From Lophius americanus (lineage: Eukaryota; Chordata; Actinopteri; Lophiiformes; Lophiidae): a DNA stretch of 64,000 nucleotides. Positions 54,860-64,000 of this stretch are shown here, one piece after another. The notes beneath the pieces were generated by a model that had not been told where the DNA came from, did not search any database, and saw nothing but the letters and a program-made list of their open reading frames with translations. The stretch covers positions 1,366,001 to 1,430,000 of the forward strand of contig JBBDHG010000153.1 of assembly GCA_037951165.1 (NCBI GenBank), given 5' to 3'. Position numbers and translations under genes: made by a program. Every line of letters starts with the position of its first letter. The first letter of the stretch is position 1.

Positions 54860-55468
54860 AAGCGGCTCCCAGTGGATCTTTGAGCACTGGTCTTTCATGT
54901 CTGGCACATTTGTCATCCCATCCCAAAGACACTAGTCTCTCTCTCCAACACAAACCATACTGTAGATAAGTAGGCTGAGGCTTGTTATTCCTCCTCTCTT
55001 TTATTCCCAAAACACCAGCAATGAAACCTCTCCTCCCTCATACATCCCTCTCTGCTCCCCTAAGGTATCACACTTTCTGTTCTTGCTCCTCTCCTCCCCC
55101 CCCCCCAACCGCTCCTCTCCCTCAGTCCCACTGAACAACAAGACTTCACCTTCTCCCACGCTAGCGTCTCCGCTCCCAAAACGCACTCATTCTCATTCTC
55201 CCCCTCCTCTGGACCTCCCGCTCTAGCTCGCTTTTCACGCCGCAGCATCCACACCTATAACCTCAGCAACATCTTTCCTCCGTGCTCTTTCCTGCAGCGA
55301 CGGGCTTCACTTCTTTATTTCACTCGTTCTCAAATGTGTGCGCACTTCATCTCTGCTGAGTGTGTCCCCAAAAATCTGATCACATGTTTCCAAAAATTGT
55401 TTTAATGTATGTTAGTACTCAACATATAGTACACTAGAATAGGACTCCTGAGAAACTGTAGTAATTTG
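54860..55468. other. Pyrimidine-rich non-coding DNA
   Basis: C-run at 55,097-55,109 and a CT/CCTC-rich block at 55,000-55,260. The open frames on the minus strand are Glu/Gly/Arg-rich low complexity. Confidence 0.4.
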
Positions 55469-55469
55469 T

Positions 55470-55812
55470 AAATAGGGCTACGCCGTGGACACCGACAGAA
55501 ATCTAATATCCCTGAAATGCCCCCCTGACTGACTGACTCCTCTTGTCAAACGTAGAGAGAAAGAAAAAGTTTATACCGTTTTTAAAAAAAGGACCCCCTA
55601 ATGAGTATTAAAGTGAAATATGATGAATACATATATCTCCTCTGGTCAATTAACTTTTACCAATTTCAACCAAATCGGACCAACGGTTTATTTAAACAGT
55701 GTTTTTTTTTAAAGAGCTCCCCTTTGGGGTTAAAATATGAGCGATTAGAGTAAAGATATGATGTATATAAGATGGATAGGTAGATAGATAGAGATTCATG
55801 TGCACTAATTTT
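55470..55812 (+). repeat. Family A dispersed repeat, copy 17 (two units)
   Basis: Degenerate head ACGCCGTGGACACCGACAGA then AATATCCCTGAAATGCCCCC. First unit AAGGACCCCCTAATGAGTAT, AAATCGGACCAACGG. Second unit AGAGCTCCCCTTTGGGGTTA, GATTAGAGTAAAGATATGAT, then GGATAGGTAGATAGATAGAG. Breaks off at TTCATGTGCACTAATTTTTG. Confidence 0.82.
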
Positions 55813-55831
55813 TGATCTTCTTGATCATATT

Positions 55832-55963
55832 ATGGCGGCTGTGTTTGATAAGATAAAATACTTTTGGGAAAGGAAGAAGCTCGAAGAAGAAGTTGAAATT
55901 TCTACAGATGATGAGATGGATGACATGAATAGCATACTGGCCTCGATAGAATCGCCCTGACGA
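55832..55963 (+). other. Small open frame of unknown origin (about 43 codons)
   Basis: ATG at 55,832 opens MAAVFDKIKYFWERKKLEEE then VEISTDDEMDDMNS ... before a TGA. The charged, acidic N-terminus resembles transposase or gag-like starts in style only. It directly follows a family A fragment and is followed by a GC-balanced stretch ending near family C sequence at 56,208. Could be the remnant of a transposon ORF; equally could be chance. Confidence 0.2.
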
Positions 55964-56207
55964 CCGGTAGCCTACACGACGCCAGAAGCTCCGACTACGA
56001 TGGACGTGGTGTCTGCTGTTACCGTGACAACTTGAACGCACACACACGGGTGCAGCAGATGTCACGCAGAAGCTCGACATCACGTCTAGTGGTCAGTAAA
56101 TTCAAATAAAATACAGGCCTTTGCCTGTCCAGAGCGAATGCCCCTCACGAAACACACGTGTGTGGAGGTCATGTCCAAATCACATGATTTCCTCTAAAAA
56201 CATTAGT

Positions 56208-56260
56208 CCCGTGTGAAAAGTCGACGCAAAGCCGCGAGTAGAGACACACTCAGGCCGGGC
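56208..56260 (+). repeat. Family C short repeat
   Basis: CCGTGTGAAAAGTCGACGCA AAGCCGCGAGTAGAGACACA fits the pattern shared with 13,676 and 37,540. Confidence 0.45.
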
Positions 56261-56264
56261 GGTG

Positions 56265-57055
56265 CTGAAAAATGTGATATATGTGTCATTCATAATTCAC
56301 TGTTACTCACTGTTCACCTGTGACGCTGTGATGTGGAAGATTCTCCAAGCGTCACACGTGAAGATGTCGGTAGGACGCCGGTGTGGAAGGGAAGGAAAAG
56401 CTAAAACAGAGCTCCACCTCCAGATGTGATGGTGACTCTAGTACAAAAACAACGCAGCGCAAGAGACGCAAATAATGAAAAGTGACATTTACACGAGAAG
56501 CGTTCGCGTGTCGAGTTTAAACACAATTCCTAAAATAAATCTACTGTTTAATAAGGAATACAAATATAAGTAAAATAAACTTCATTTCATTATTATTATT
56601 CCTAAAATCGGACCACTTTCATCAGATTTTGTTGATTCCTACGTAACTTCCACTACAAGGTCAAAGGGCGTTGCACCTAGCTATCAGTCCCTCCACTTAA
56701 GCATCAGATTTGTCTAGCTAGCTAGCACTGGCTACCAACAAATAACTTGGAGATGTTTTAAATGCTGATATACATGAACGGAGTATTTCAGCTGTTGAGA
56801 CCGACAGGACAAAGTAATTTGCGACTTGATAAAGAGAACAGAAAGCAAACATCGAAGGGCGTCTGAGCCAACTCTCCGATAAGTGCTTGACGGTTCCAAT
56901 TCCTCAGAGACAGCCGACCCAATGGCCGGGGTCAGAAAGGAACTGAGAAAGGACGCGGTATCCTCTCACTTATTAGCATTAGCATTAGCACTCAGGTGCT
57001 AGAATTCAAAGTCCTCATATAGAAGTTGATGATGTGCCTCCTCAGCAGATGTGTA
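56265..57055. other. Non-coding DNA, no gene recognised
   Basis: Includes TTAGCATTAGCATTAGCACT at 56,982-57,000 and an A/T-rich piece at 56,520-56,610. No conserved frame. Confidence 0.4.
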
Positions 57056-57056
57056 G

Positions 57057-57101
57057 ATCGCTTTTAATCCTTTAAAGCGATTAAAGGATTTTAATCGCTT
57101 T
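57057..57101 (+). repeat. Three overlapping perfect hairpins
   Basis: Stem 1: ATCGCTTT (57,057-57,064) with AAAGCGAT (57,074-57,081). Stem 2: AATCCTTTAA (57,066-57,075) with TTAAAGGATT (57,081-57,090). Stem 3: AAAGCGATTAAA (57,074-57,085) with TTTAATCGCTTT (57,090-57,101), loop GGAT. The three stems share bases and so exclude one another. Confidence 0.9.
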
Positions 57102-57104
57102 CCT

Positions 57105-57884
57105 TATGAATTCTTTCCTTGAGATTTTTTTTTTGGATTTTGGGCGATTCTTTTAATACCTTTAAGCAACCTGGGTAGAAGATGGAAGATCAGGTCGATT
57201 TAACTTTGATTCACCTTTACCCCTCAGTTCCAGAAATCCATCTGGAACTGGTCTTGATGTTGTTCCTAGAGGGTTTACTGATCCATTCCTACACTTCGTG
57301 TTCTGCTCACGTGTCATCGGGGCAGCTTCGATCGTTTTAAAACAGAGAGAAAATCTGACAAACTTTCTGAAAAGGATCATATTGTGAGAGAAATCCCGGA
57401 GCAGTTGACATTGTTGCAAAGCAGCAGTAAATATTTGGGTTTTTTTATGCTTGAGTTAGCGGGAAAATTACAGGACCTCCAGTCCTCGATCTGGAATCGA
57501 CAGCCCGTATGTTTCCAACCATTTCTTCATCCGTACCACTTTCCTCTGTTTGATGTTTTCTCACTGCCGTCGGCCGATCGCCACGACGACGTCATCAGTC
57601 ATTTTGTTGACTTCACACAGCTGCTTATGACGTGAACATGTGAGAATGTGCATCCATTGTTCTTTCTGGCATGGACATCTTAATGAATAACCCTGTAGGT
57701 GTGTGACGCCTCACTACTTTCAGACCTTGCAGTGTGGGAATGTTCAATATTCAGAAAAAATAATCTGTGGTGATTTTCCTTGCGAGATGAAACGATAAAA
57801 TCTGGACCGAAAACTTAAATGAAGAATTAATTAACTATTCATAAATACAATTATTTAAATGAATTTGTAGTTTGTGTGTTGCAG
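57105..57884. other. Non-coding DNA, no gene recognised
   Basis: Frames of 83-85 codons on opposite strands overlap at 57,162-57,635 with no family signature. ACGACGACGTCATCAGTCAT near 57,583 includes a CRE-like TGACGTCA-type core (GACGTCAT). Confidence 0.35.
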
Positions 57885-58130
57885 TAGAGCGTCAACAGTT
57901 GAGAATTTCTGGCCAAAAATCGTTCGGAGATGCAGCTTTTGGTGTCAGAAATCTGCGACTGACTTTTCCCCAAATCAATCCAGTTCTTCCTCGCACTATG
58001 GTCTACTGTTGGTAAAACATTTGGAAATGATTCATACAAATGGTTTTGTGTTATTTTGTTAACACAAAGGATCTCGTGGAGGTGGCGATGACGGCTCCAT
58101 AATATACCCACCGTTGTGGAGTTTTAAAAA
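57885..58130 (+). repeat. Family A dispersed repeat, copy 18 (3' half)
   Basis: GTCAACAGTTGAGAATTTCT, TGCAGCTTTTGGTGTCAGAA, TCAATCCAGTTCTTCCTCGC, TTTGTTAACACAAAGGATCT, GATGACGGCTCCATAATATA and a decayed hairpin CCCACCGTTGTGGAG. The head and internal units are missing. Confidence 0.85.
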
Positions 58131-58279
58131 CACGTCTGGATTTAGATTAAAATTTTCCCTGCAAACCCCTTGATACGATAAAACTAAGTAAATCCAACAA
58201 AGCATATTTTTCAGTGTGCTAGCGCTGCTAATGTATTGAGATCCCTCCGATTAACGCTCCCTTCCTATTCGTGTTCATC

Positions 58280-58810
58280 TCGCCTCTTTGTTTATTTGCT
58301 CAAGAATGTGGGGTTAATTAATGGCGCTTGATTGGCATTAACATAGCCAAATAAGAATTGGAAATTGCTAATATCGAACGCCCAGAAGGCATCTGCGTCC
58401 CAACCCACCACAGTACTTATCATGCCTCTCTCAGCTGCTCGCTAGCATTGTTGGGAGTTAGCAAGCGCGTAATGGGTCTGTGGGATACCATCGGATTTGT
58501 TTATGTCGTGGGGAAGATCAAAACAATGCGCCTCATATGCAAACATACCGCACAGGAAGGGATCCACATTGGCCCGTTTCTTCGAATGCTATGCTGAATA
58601 TTTGTGCAAACATGAATGTATTTGAATATGTTATTGCTTTAATGCTGTTATACGTCTTCCTCTTCCTATAGGGTTGCTGCTGCGTTTGAATTAACACCCC
58701 ATGTCCAGTAAGAAATTAAGCTAATTTATAATCTAATTATCACAATATTGCAAGAAAATGAATAAATAATCCAATTAGCATTCGCGGTGTTTGCATGTGG
58801 AAATCATTTT
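58280..58810. other. Low-repeat block, candidate conserved non-coding element (enhancer-like)
   Basis: About 530 bp without microsatellites or transposon motifs. Contains clustered homeodomain-type TAAT/ATTA sites (GGGGTTAATTAATGGCGCTT, ATCTAATTATCACAATATTG, AATAATCCAATTAGCATTCG), a POU-like octamer core (CATATGCAAACATAC near 58,535) and TTTGTTTATTTGC (forkhead-like). Texture and its position just upstream of a candidate exon suggest regulatory DNA. That is inference; no cross-species comparison was possible. Confidence 0.35.
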
Positions 58811-59243
58811 TGTTGTTGTGGTTATTCCCCATCTTCATTCACACGATGAAAGTCTCCCTCTTCATGATTATACCGTAAACGCTGTCCCGTGTTTGGGAGA
58901 GGAGCATCGCCAGTGTTCATCATACGAACACATGGCCACAACCAGCCTGTTTCAAGACTCCTTCATCTTCTGCTCCCTTCATTCTGGTGCGCAGCCAGCC
59001 TCCAAGCCTTGGAAAGGAGGGGGAGGGGGGGGAGTGTTAATTAAAGGCAAGCCAGCCATCAGCCTGAGACTCCTTTTAAGTTTGCATCCTGCTTCTCAGG
59101 TTTCCAGGCCAAATAATGCCCACCGAACTACCAGCGGAGCCTCTCTGCCCTTTTAACGCCACTCATTTCTGCCTTCTTCCATTTGAAATAAATGCAGCAC
59201 ACATGTTCCACATGGCTCACTATTATCCCCATCCCTGCTCTGT

Positions 59244-59290
59244 TCTCTCTCTCTCTCTCCCTCTCTCTCTCTTCCTCTTCCTCTTCCCTC
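59244..59290 (+). repeat. (CT)n polypyrimidine tract
   Basis: TTCTCTCTCTCTCTCTCCCT followed by CTCTCTCTCTTCCTCTTCCT. It lies opposite in strand sense to the GA tract at 59,449. Confidence 0.93.
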
Positions 59291-59358
59291 CCTCCATCTC
59301 TACCCTGGGCCCGTGGGAAGATCTGACTCTGGGAGCAGACAGTCTGCAGCCCTGAATA

Positions 59359-59368
59359 AATGTATAAG
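59359..59368 (+). promoter_or_regulatory. Possible TATA box
   Basis: TGTATAAGAGGG at about 59,359-59,370 is TATA-like, with TATTATCAGGC about 30 bp downstream as a possible initiator. It lies between polypyrimidine and polypurine DNA upstream of the candidate exon. Weak on its own. Confidence 0.2.
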
Positions 59369-59448
59369 AGGGAGAGGAGGAAGGGAGGGCGTATTATCAG
59401 GCAGAGCAAGAGTGAGCGAGAGAGAACATATTGGAGGACATACATGCA

Positions 59449-59484
59449 GAGACAGAGAGAGAGGGAGAGACAGAGAGAGAGAGA
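59449..59484 (+). repeat. (GA)n polypurine tract
   Basis: GCAGAGACAGAGAGAGAGGG AGAGACAGAGAGAGAGAG. Frames through it are Glu/Arg repeats. Confidence 0.93.
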
Positions 59485-59640
59485 CGTGCACACATAGAGG
59501 TAGAACGAGAGAGGAGGACACCGGTTCAGCTTTTAGGACTGAAAAGGAAAGGAGAGGGAGGATTTTCACTTCCTTCAGCCGTCTCTCCCTCTCCTCCCAG
59601 CACAAACACATGCTCATACACACTCCCACCCTCTCATCCT

Positions 59641-59690
59641 AACACACACACATACACACACACACACACACATAGACACGCACACACACA
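59641..59690 (+). repeat. (CA)n microsatellite, imperfect
   Basis: AACACACACACATACACACA CACACACACACATAGACACG CACACACACA. Confidence 0.95.
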
Positions 59691-59756
59691 GATTGCTTTA
59701 GGGTATACCAGTCAGCCTTGGCAGTCCTCTCCTTTGTTGTTTTTGCTTTTGGTTAG

Positions 59757-59863
59757 TCTCGGCGGCAGCACGGCGTGCGCCTGTACCGCTGGGGTGGGTG
59801 CATGTGAATGTGTGTGTGGAGTCTGCAAGGCGCTGTGTGAAGGATGCCACAAGCAGCACCCGG
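59757..59863 (+). CDS. Candidate internal exon (107 nt), function unknown
   Basis: Upstream is a good splice acceptor: a T/C-rich run (CCTTTGTTGTTTTTGCTTTT) and GGTTAG ending at 59,756. Downstream is a strong donor, CGG/GTAAGT at 59,864. One frame stays open and is cysteine-rich (GSTACACTAGVGACECVCGV, then CKALCEGCHKQHPG), with a C-x-x-C-x-x-x-L-C-x-x-C-H pattern. Part of this comes from a GTGTGTG stretch, so the cysteines may be accidental. If joined to 60,133 the frame stays open to a TAA at 60,294. It could also be a 5' untranslated exon or non-coding RNA. No homologue is recognised. Confidence 0.25.
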
Positions 59864-60074
59864 GTAAGTCGCCCTCTTTCCCTTCCTTCCTTCCTTCTCT
59901 TTCTTTTCCCTCTCCTCTCTGATCTGCTGTCTCTCCATCTGGCCGGCTACACTCGGCGTACGCACCTGCTCCGCACAGCTCTCCCTCCCTATCTCTATTT
60001 CTGTGGGCTTTCTTTCTCGGTCTGCGTTACACCGTCTCCTCCCGACTGTGCTCTCGCCATCCCTGCTTCTCCTC

Positions 60075-60132
60075 TGCTCTCTCTCCTCCTCGCTCTCACT
60101 CTCACTCTCTCTCTCTCTCTCTCTCTCTCCAG
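60075..60132 (+). promoter_or_regulatory. Polypyrimidine tract with splice-acceptor-like CCAG
   Basis: (CT)n ends in CTCCAG at 60,131-60,132, immediately followed by GCTGCGCCTCATTGGTGTGT. A second acceptor-like TTTTTCCATTAG ends at about 60,173. With the donor at 59,864 this would define an intron of about 269 bp. Confidence 0.3.
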
Positions 60133-60299
60133 GCTGCGCCTCATTGGTGTGTCCTGATTCCCTTTTTCCATTAGGCTCCGGGCCCATTGGTCGCCAGCCT
60201 CCTAACCATTATCTCTACTCCACCACCCCTCTGTCATCCTTGCTCTCTCTTTGCTCTCCCTCCTGCCTTCGCTCCCAGTCATCTCTCAAGTCGTAAAAA

Positions 60300-62695
60300 T
60301 GATTTGCATGCGGGAGGAGAGCAGAAGTTTGCGGGGAGCGCAGTGAGTGAATTGGGAGAGAGTAAGGGAGAGAACTAAAGGAAAGGCAGAGAGAAGGAGA
60401 GGAAACGCAATCTGGGAGGAAAAGTTGAAAGAGAAGACTCCAGTTGGTCGGTAGGTGACTTGTGCTTGTTTCTGGCTTCTTGTGTCTTTGCTGTGCTTTT
60501 CCGCTGACGGGAGGGTTGGTGGAGTGATTTTAGTCTGTGAATGCAGGAGACTGGGTGATGAAGCAGCAGCTGTCTGAGATGTTTGGCTCATTCTTTCATT
60601 CTTTCATTCTTTCATTCATGTTTGCCAGCATTGTTCACGTTTGAGCATCGTTATTTTGTCTTTCTCCTCTCAACTGAACATCACCCACCCTTAGAAATAA
60701 GCTGTTGTGATGGAAGCACCCATTTAAAAGTTTGTTGTGTAAGTTTCCTGCTGTTGTTAGTGCTGCACTGCAAAACTTCAGCTCTGCTGGATAGGACTTT
60801 TCTGAATACTAGAAAATTTAACCCCACGTGATATTTATTCATTCTGTCTGCCAGTTTTCACTCACCGTGATGATTGTGAGGATGCAGTTGTGCCTCTGCC
60901 ATAAAAAACAACTGGTTGTTATAGCGGGGGAAACGGAGACAGAGGATAGACTGAGAGAGGTGGTGGGGGAGGGGGGATTTAAAGTTGGATAACTTCAAAA
61001 TTCTTCACTTCAAATACTCTTTTGCTCCAGTTCCATGCACCTGAAACAATCACAAACACACACACACACACACCCGCCCGTCCCCTCGGCGTCTATCCCT
61101 CATCCTCCTCTCAGTATCTTTCTTGGTTTGTGCACAAGAGGAGACAATGCAGATGTTTTTGTGTGTGGCTCCCGTGGGTGGCATATACTGTATACACACA
61201 GCAGAAGACAGATGCGCTGCAATATGCTTCATTCTGTCAAGACAAACAAAGCTCTGGTACAAAGTGAGCTACTTGTGTCTCCTCTCCCTCGCCAAAAGTG
61301 TGTCAAAGCCAACGTCTCTCATGTCAACAGATGATGCAGATAATGTTGGGAGACATCTGGGGATACTGTGGGGGAATGTGGCAGCCATTCTCCAGCCAAA
61401 TCCTTTTATTTTGGAGGAGAGACAACCTACAGTATGTAGGCGTAGTAGATGTCTTCTTATCAAAGTGTTCATTTAGTTTCATGGGTTCAGCCTGACGGCT
61501 GGGTTCTGATATAAAACCATAAAGAGGGAGATGCTTGCATAGGAAAGGATTTCCACCTTGTTCTTATGGCTATGTCAAAAAAAAACAACAAAAAGAGATT
61601 CTGACATTTTGCATGCATTTCTTTAAGTGCCTGTATTTTTACAGAACTATTTAAGCTGCTATTATCACTAAAGTACAATCGTGACGTTTGGGTTCCTTAA
61701 GCCTACTTCATTTCCATTTTCTTTTGTGTGTAATCCCTTTCGGGGATCCAAGCGATATTTCTGATTGTCGATCCAGCGGAGACGAGTGAAGCGGAATGCT
61801 CCTTTATTTCTTCCTTGTTAGGGGAGGCTTGTGCCGGTGTGTGTGCCGGTGTGTGTGCCGGTGTGTGTGCCACAGCGTGCCACCATGGTGCCTGATGTGC
61901 TTTGCTGAGCGAGCAGAGGACCGGGAGACAGTCGAATGTGATTAAATTAAAGAGGGAAAGCACGCTACCCGGGTCTGACTGAGAACAACATTGCAGGAAC
62001 CCCCCACCCCCACCCAACCTCTCCTCCCACCCATTTTTTCTCCCCTCTCTGTCTCTCCTGCCCTCCCTCTCTTGTATGAAAGTAAATGAACTCAGTACCT
62101 CATCATCACAACAGTCTAGTCAGAGCTGGAGGGGAGAGGAAATTGGGTGTTGATGGGATTGCTGAAAACGGACTGTAAGGTCATAAGAGAACTCCACTTA
62201 GGTATTTCCCGTCTCCTCTGCGCTCAGCGTGTTCTCCTGCATTATTTATGGTCAAGAATTGAAAGTATGTATCTTTATACGTGTCTGTATAAAATGTGAC
62301 AAATAAGTGCAGATGTTTCGGAAGCATGCCCGGCTGCAGACCGGGGTTGACGGATGGGTGAATGTCTTCATCCGTGTGCCCCTTATTCCGCTTCCGCCTA
62401 ATGAATGAGCAGCAAAAAGCCTCCCGGGGATTCCCTACTCGCAATCAGCAGGGGTGGGCTTGGAGGGGGGGTTAGCCATGCACTAATAATATTAGTATTA
62501 ACCTCCATGTTGAGTGGCTGGATCACATGCTATGCTTAGCGTGTCTGAGCCGCACACACTATCAGAGCATGACTATGCAGTCGTGCCAGACGGTCTGTGG
62601 GATCCACTGTGGCGCTCAAATCCCCACATGTGCATCCGGAAATATGTTTCACACCGTGAACATGGAAGCTGTGAAGATTCATTGTTGTTTCATAT
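60300..62695. other. Non-coding DNA, possible intron
   Basis: No further exon recognised. Contains a (TTCATTCT)n stretch at 60,588-60,618, a short CA run at 61,054-61,072, a 12-bp x 3 repeat (GTGCCGGTGTGT) at 61,831-61,871 and a C-rich block at 61,999-62,020. Frames of 60-117 codons on both strands lack family signatures. Confidence 0.4.
61831..61871 (+). repeat. 12-bp tandem repeat (GTGCCGGTGTGT)3
   Basis: Three perfect copies plus GTGCC. Translates on the minus strand to an Ala-His-Thr-Pro repeat, which is not evidence of a gene. Confidence 0.95.
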
Positions 62696-62703
62696 TTCTT
62701 AGC

Positions 62704-63328
62704 TAGGAGTGCACCGATTGCAATTTTTATGACTGACCACCGATTTTTGTATAGTTTGATCCTGATTTTTTTTTCTTTAAAGTTTTATAACTATAATGAG
62801 GAGGGTGTTTTAGGTGCTCTTATTTTGAAGGATTACATGTTGGCTCTGTTTTCTTCGGGTGTGTTTCTTCGATTGTATGACATTTCCAAGTGAAAATAAA
62901 ACTTTGTAATCCTGGTTCAGTCCATTACGCGTTTTATATTTTGGCTTTGTTCAGCGACTTCGGGGCTCTTGGCTGGCCCTTTTTACTCTCGCTAGCTTTA
63001 GCATTTCTGCCAACTTTAGCTTCTTGAAACTTGCTATTCTCCTCGAGGTGATTCATTTTGAAGTTTCTAATTCAGTTTTTTTTTGCCAAATGATTTTGGG
63101 GCCGTACTTCTGCTGCTTATGTTGTCCTGACTGCTGTTTGCCAATTGCGAGCTTTGTGTTTTTCTTCAGGGTTAAAACATTTCCAGGCTGCTGAGATGTT
63201 TGTAGACTTGGTTGCTCATGCTTTGTACCCAGTACAGCCCAATTGTGTAAGAGGCACGGAATCGCTTCTGCCAATCACTGATCACATCAAACTAGGCTTC
63301 CCGGCGCCGATCTATTGGTGCACCTCTA
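62704..63328. mobile_element. hAT-like MITE, about 625 bp
   Basis: Terminal inverted repeats TAGGAGTGCACCGATTGC (62,704) and, as reverse complement of 63,311-63,328, TAGAGGTGCACCAATAGA. They are flanked by an imperfect 8-bp duplication, TTCTTAGC (62,696) and TTCTAAGT (63,329). hAT elements duplicate 8 bp and several teleost families begin 'taggggtgcaccgat'. The interior is A/T-rich and has no transposase frame. Confidence 0.75.
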
Positions 63329-63337
63329 TTCTAAGTT

Positions 63338-63835
63338 CATGCTTATACCTAAAACATATTTAAAAATTAGGTTTCCTGGAGACAAAATTATTTGCTTTTG
63401 GTCGGAGGCTGTAAAAGCTAACAGCTAACATTTTAACGGTTATAAAGGAGAGTCATTTGTTTCTCATTTTCATTCTTCATGTTAATAGCTGTTTTACCCT
63501 TTTTATTACAAACTGATTTTGTCCCCATTTATTGTGTTAAATTTCTTAAACTTTGCCAACAAATTGCTGCTTAATAACTAAATGCTATTTCTCCTAACAT
63601 GTATTCAGGATTAAGGCTAATATATGACTTATTCATGATAATCGTATATGAATAGATGTGTAATCTAGGTCACAAAATATGTGATGGTATTTTTTAGGCA
63701 GTTTCTAAATTCGTGTGACAATGGTGAATTTGTCATTTATTATTTAATTGGATCTCAGTCCTGTATCAAATGTCCTTATTAGCTGTTATCATTTAAAGTC
63801 AATATTATTATGGCTGTATGAATGTGTCTATATGC
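63338..63835. other. Non-coding A/T-rich DNA
   Basis: No gene or recognised element. Confidence 0.4.
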
Positions 63836-63837
63836 TA

Positions 63838-63925
63838 AAGAACAAGGGGCCAAGGATAGAGCTCTGGGGGACGCCACATGTCAAAGGAGACACCGAGGAC
63901 GAGGCATTTAACACTGCTATTAAGT
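63838..63925 (+). repeat. Dispersed repeat ('ggggccaaggatagagctctgggggacgcc')
   Basis: AACAAGGGGCCAAGGATAGA GCTCTGGGGGACGCCACATG TCAAAGGAGACACCGAGGAC matches 24,036-24,130. The short open frame here is repeat-derived. Confidence 0.6.
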
Positions 63926-64000
63926 ATGAAGGATTTCTTTTGTTGGTATCCTAAGACATCTCAGGACGTACTAACCAGAATTACGTAACTCGAATCAACC

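Noticed and set aside
55805..56083. 92-codon minus-strand frame
   Set aside because: No family resemblance; the plus strand at the same place has an equally plausible small frame.
59431..59756. N-terminal coding extension of the candidate exon from the ATG at 59,431
   Set aside because: The sequence is GA and CA low complexity, and a good splice acceptor at 59,756 makes it more likely non-coding.
59798..60187. 119- and 144-codon frames on opposite strands
   Set aside because: Both run through CT/GA tracts and are Ser/Leu- or Glu/Arg-rich low complexity.

Overview
This window reads as nuclear DNA of a ray-finned (teleost) fish, most likely a percomorph. I see no prokaryotic gene organisation, no rRNA or tRNA gene, no CRISPR array and no open reading frame that looks like a conserved protein apart from transposon relics. 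Three things point to a teleost: long CA/GT microsatellites; decayed teleost-type transposons (Tc1/mariner, an RTE-type LINE, other non-LTR LINE tails, tRNA-like SINE-type repeats, a hAT-like MITE); and a diffuse unique background with patches that look like conserved non-coding DNA. I cannot name the species. || Layout. 0-21 kb: mixed unique DNA with nine copies of an unrecognised dispersed repeat (called family A here; six on the minus strand), RTE and LINE fragments, a compound AC/TA/GT palindrome (13.34-13.45 kb) and a GATA/GACA block (14.82-14.97 kb). 19-29 kb: a mosaic of short local duplications, two copies of an LTR-like repeat (21.5 and 28.4 kb) and the most complete family A copy (26.4-27.1 kb). 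29.8-33.3 kb: very long GT and CA tracts. 33.5-38.5 kb: family A arrays with reiterated internal units, a LINE C-terminus relic and SINE-like copies. 41.5-49.7 kb: three Tc1/mariner relics, one carrying a nested RTE-derived insertion with a target-site duplication, and a perfect 10-bp x 11 minisatellite (45.79 kb). 50-58 kb: further family A copies, a 127-bp CA tract and a cluster of overlapping hairpins at 57.06 kb. 58.3-60.3 kb: the stretch most likely to belong to a gene, with a low-repeat, homeodomain-site-rich block followed by polypurine/polypyrimidine DNA and a candidate exon with good splice signals. 62.7-63.3 kb: a hAT-like MITE with terminal inverted repeats and an 8-bp imperfect target duplication. 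|| Genes. I cannot support any protein-coding gene with confidence. The only candidate is a 107-nt exon at 59,757-59,863, possibly spliced to 60,133, and it may equally be untranslated or chance. Translations made of Cys-Val or Thr-His repeats are GT/CA microsatellites, and the 246-residue frame at 42.1-42.9 kb is low-complexity CT-rich DNA. || Most interesting content. Family A (18 copies by eye) has an inverted 12-bp end motif (ATCCCCGAAAAG / CTTTTCGGGGAT), a 3'-terminal hairpin, a variable number of internal units of roughly 150 bp, and a strand bias that switches along the window. I do not recognise it. No element here encodes an intact protein, so I see no functional multigene system.
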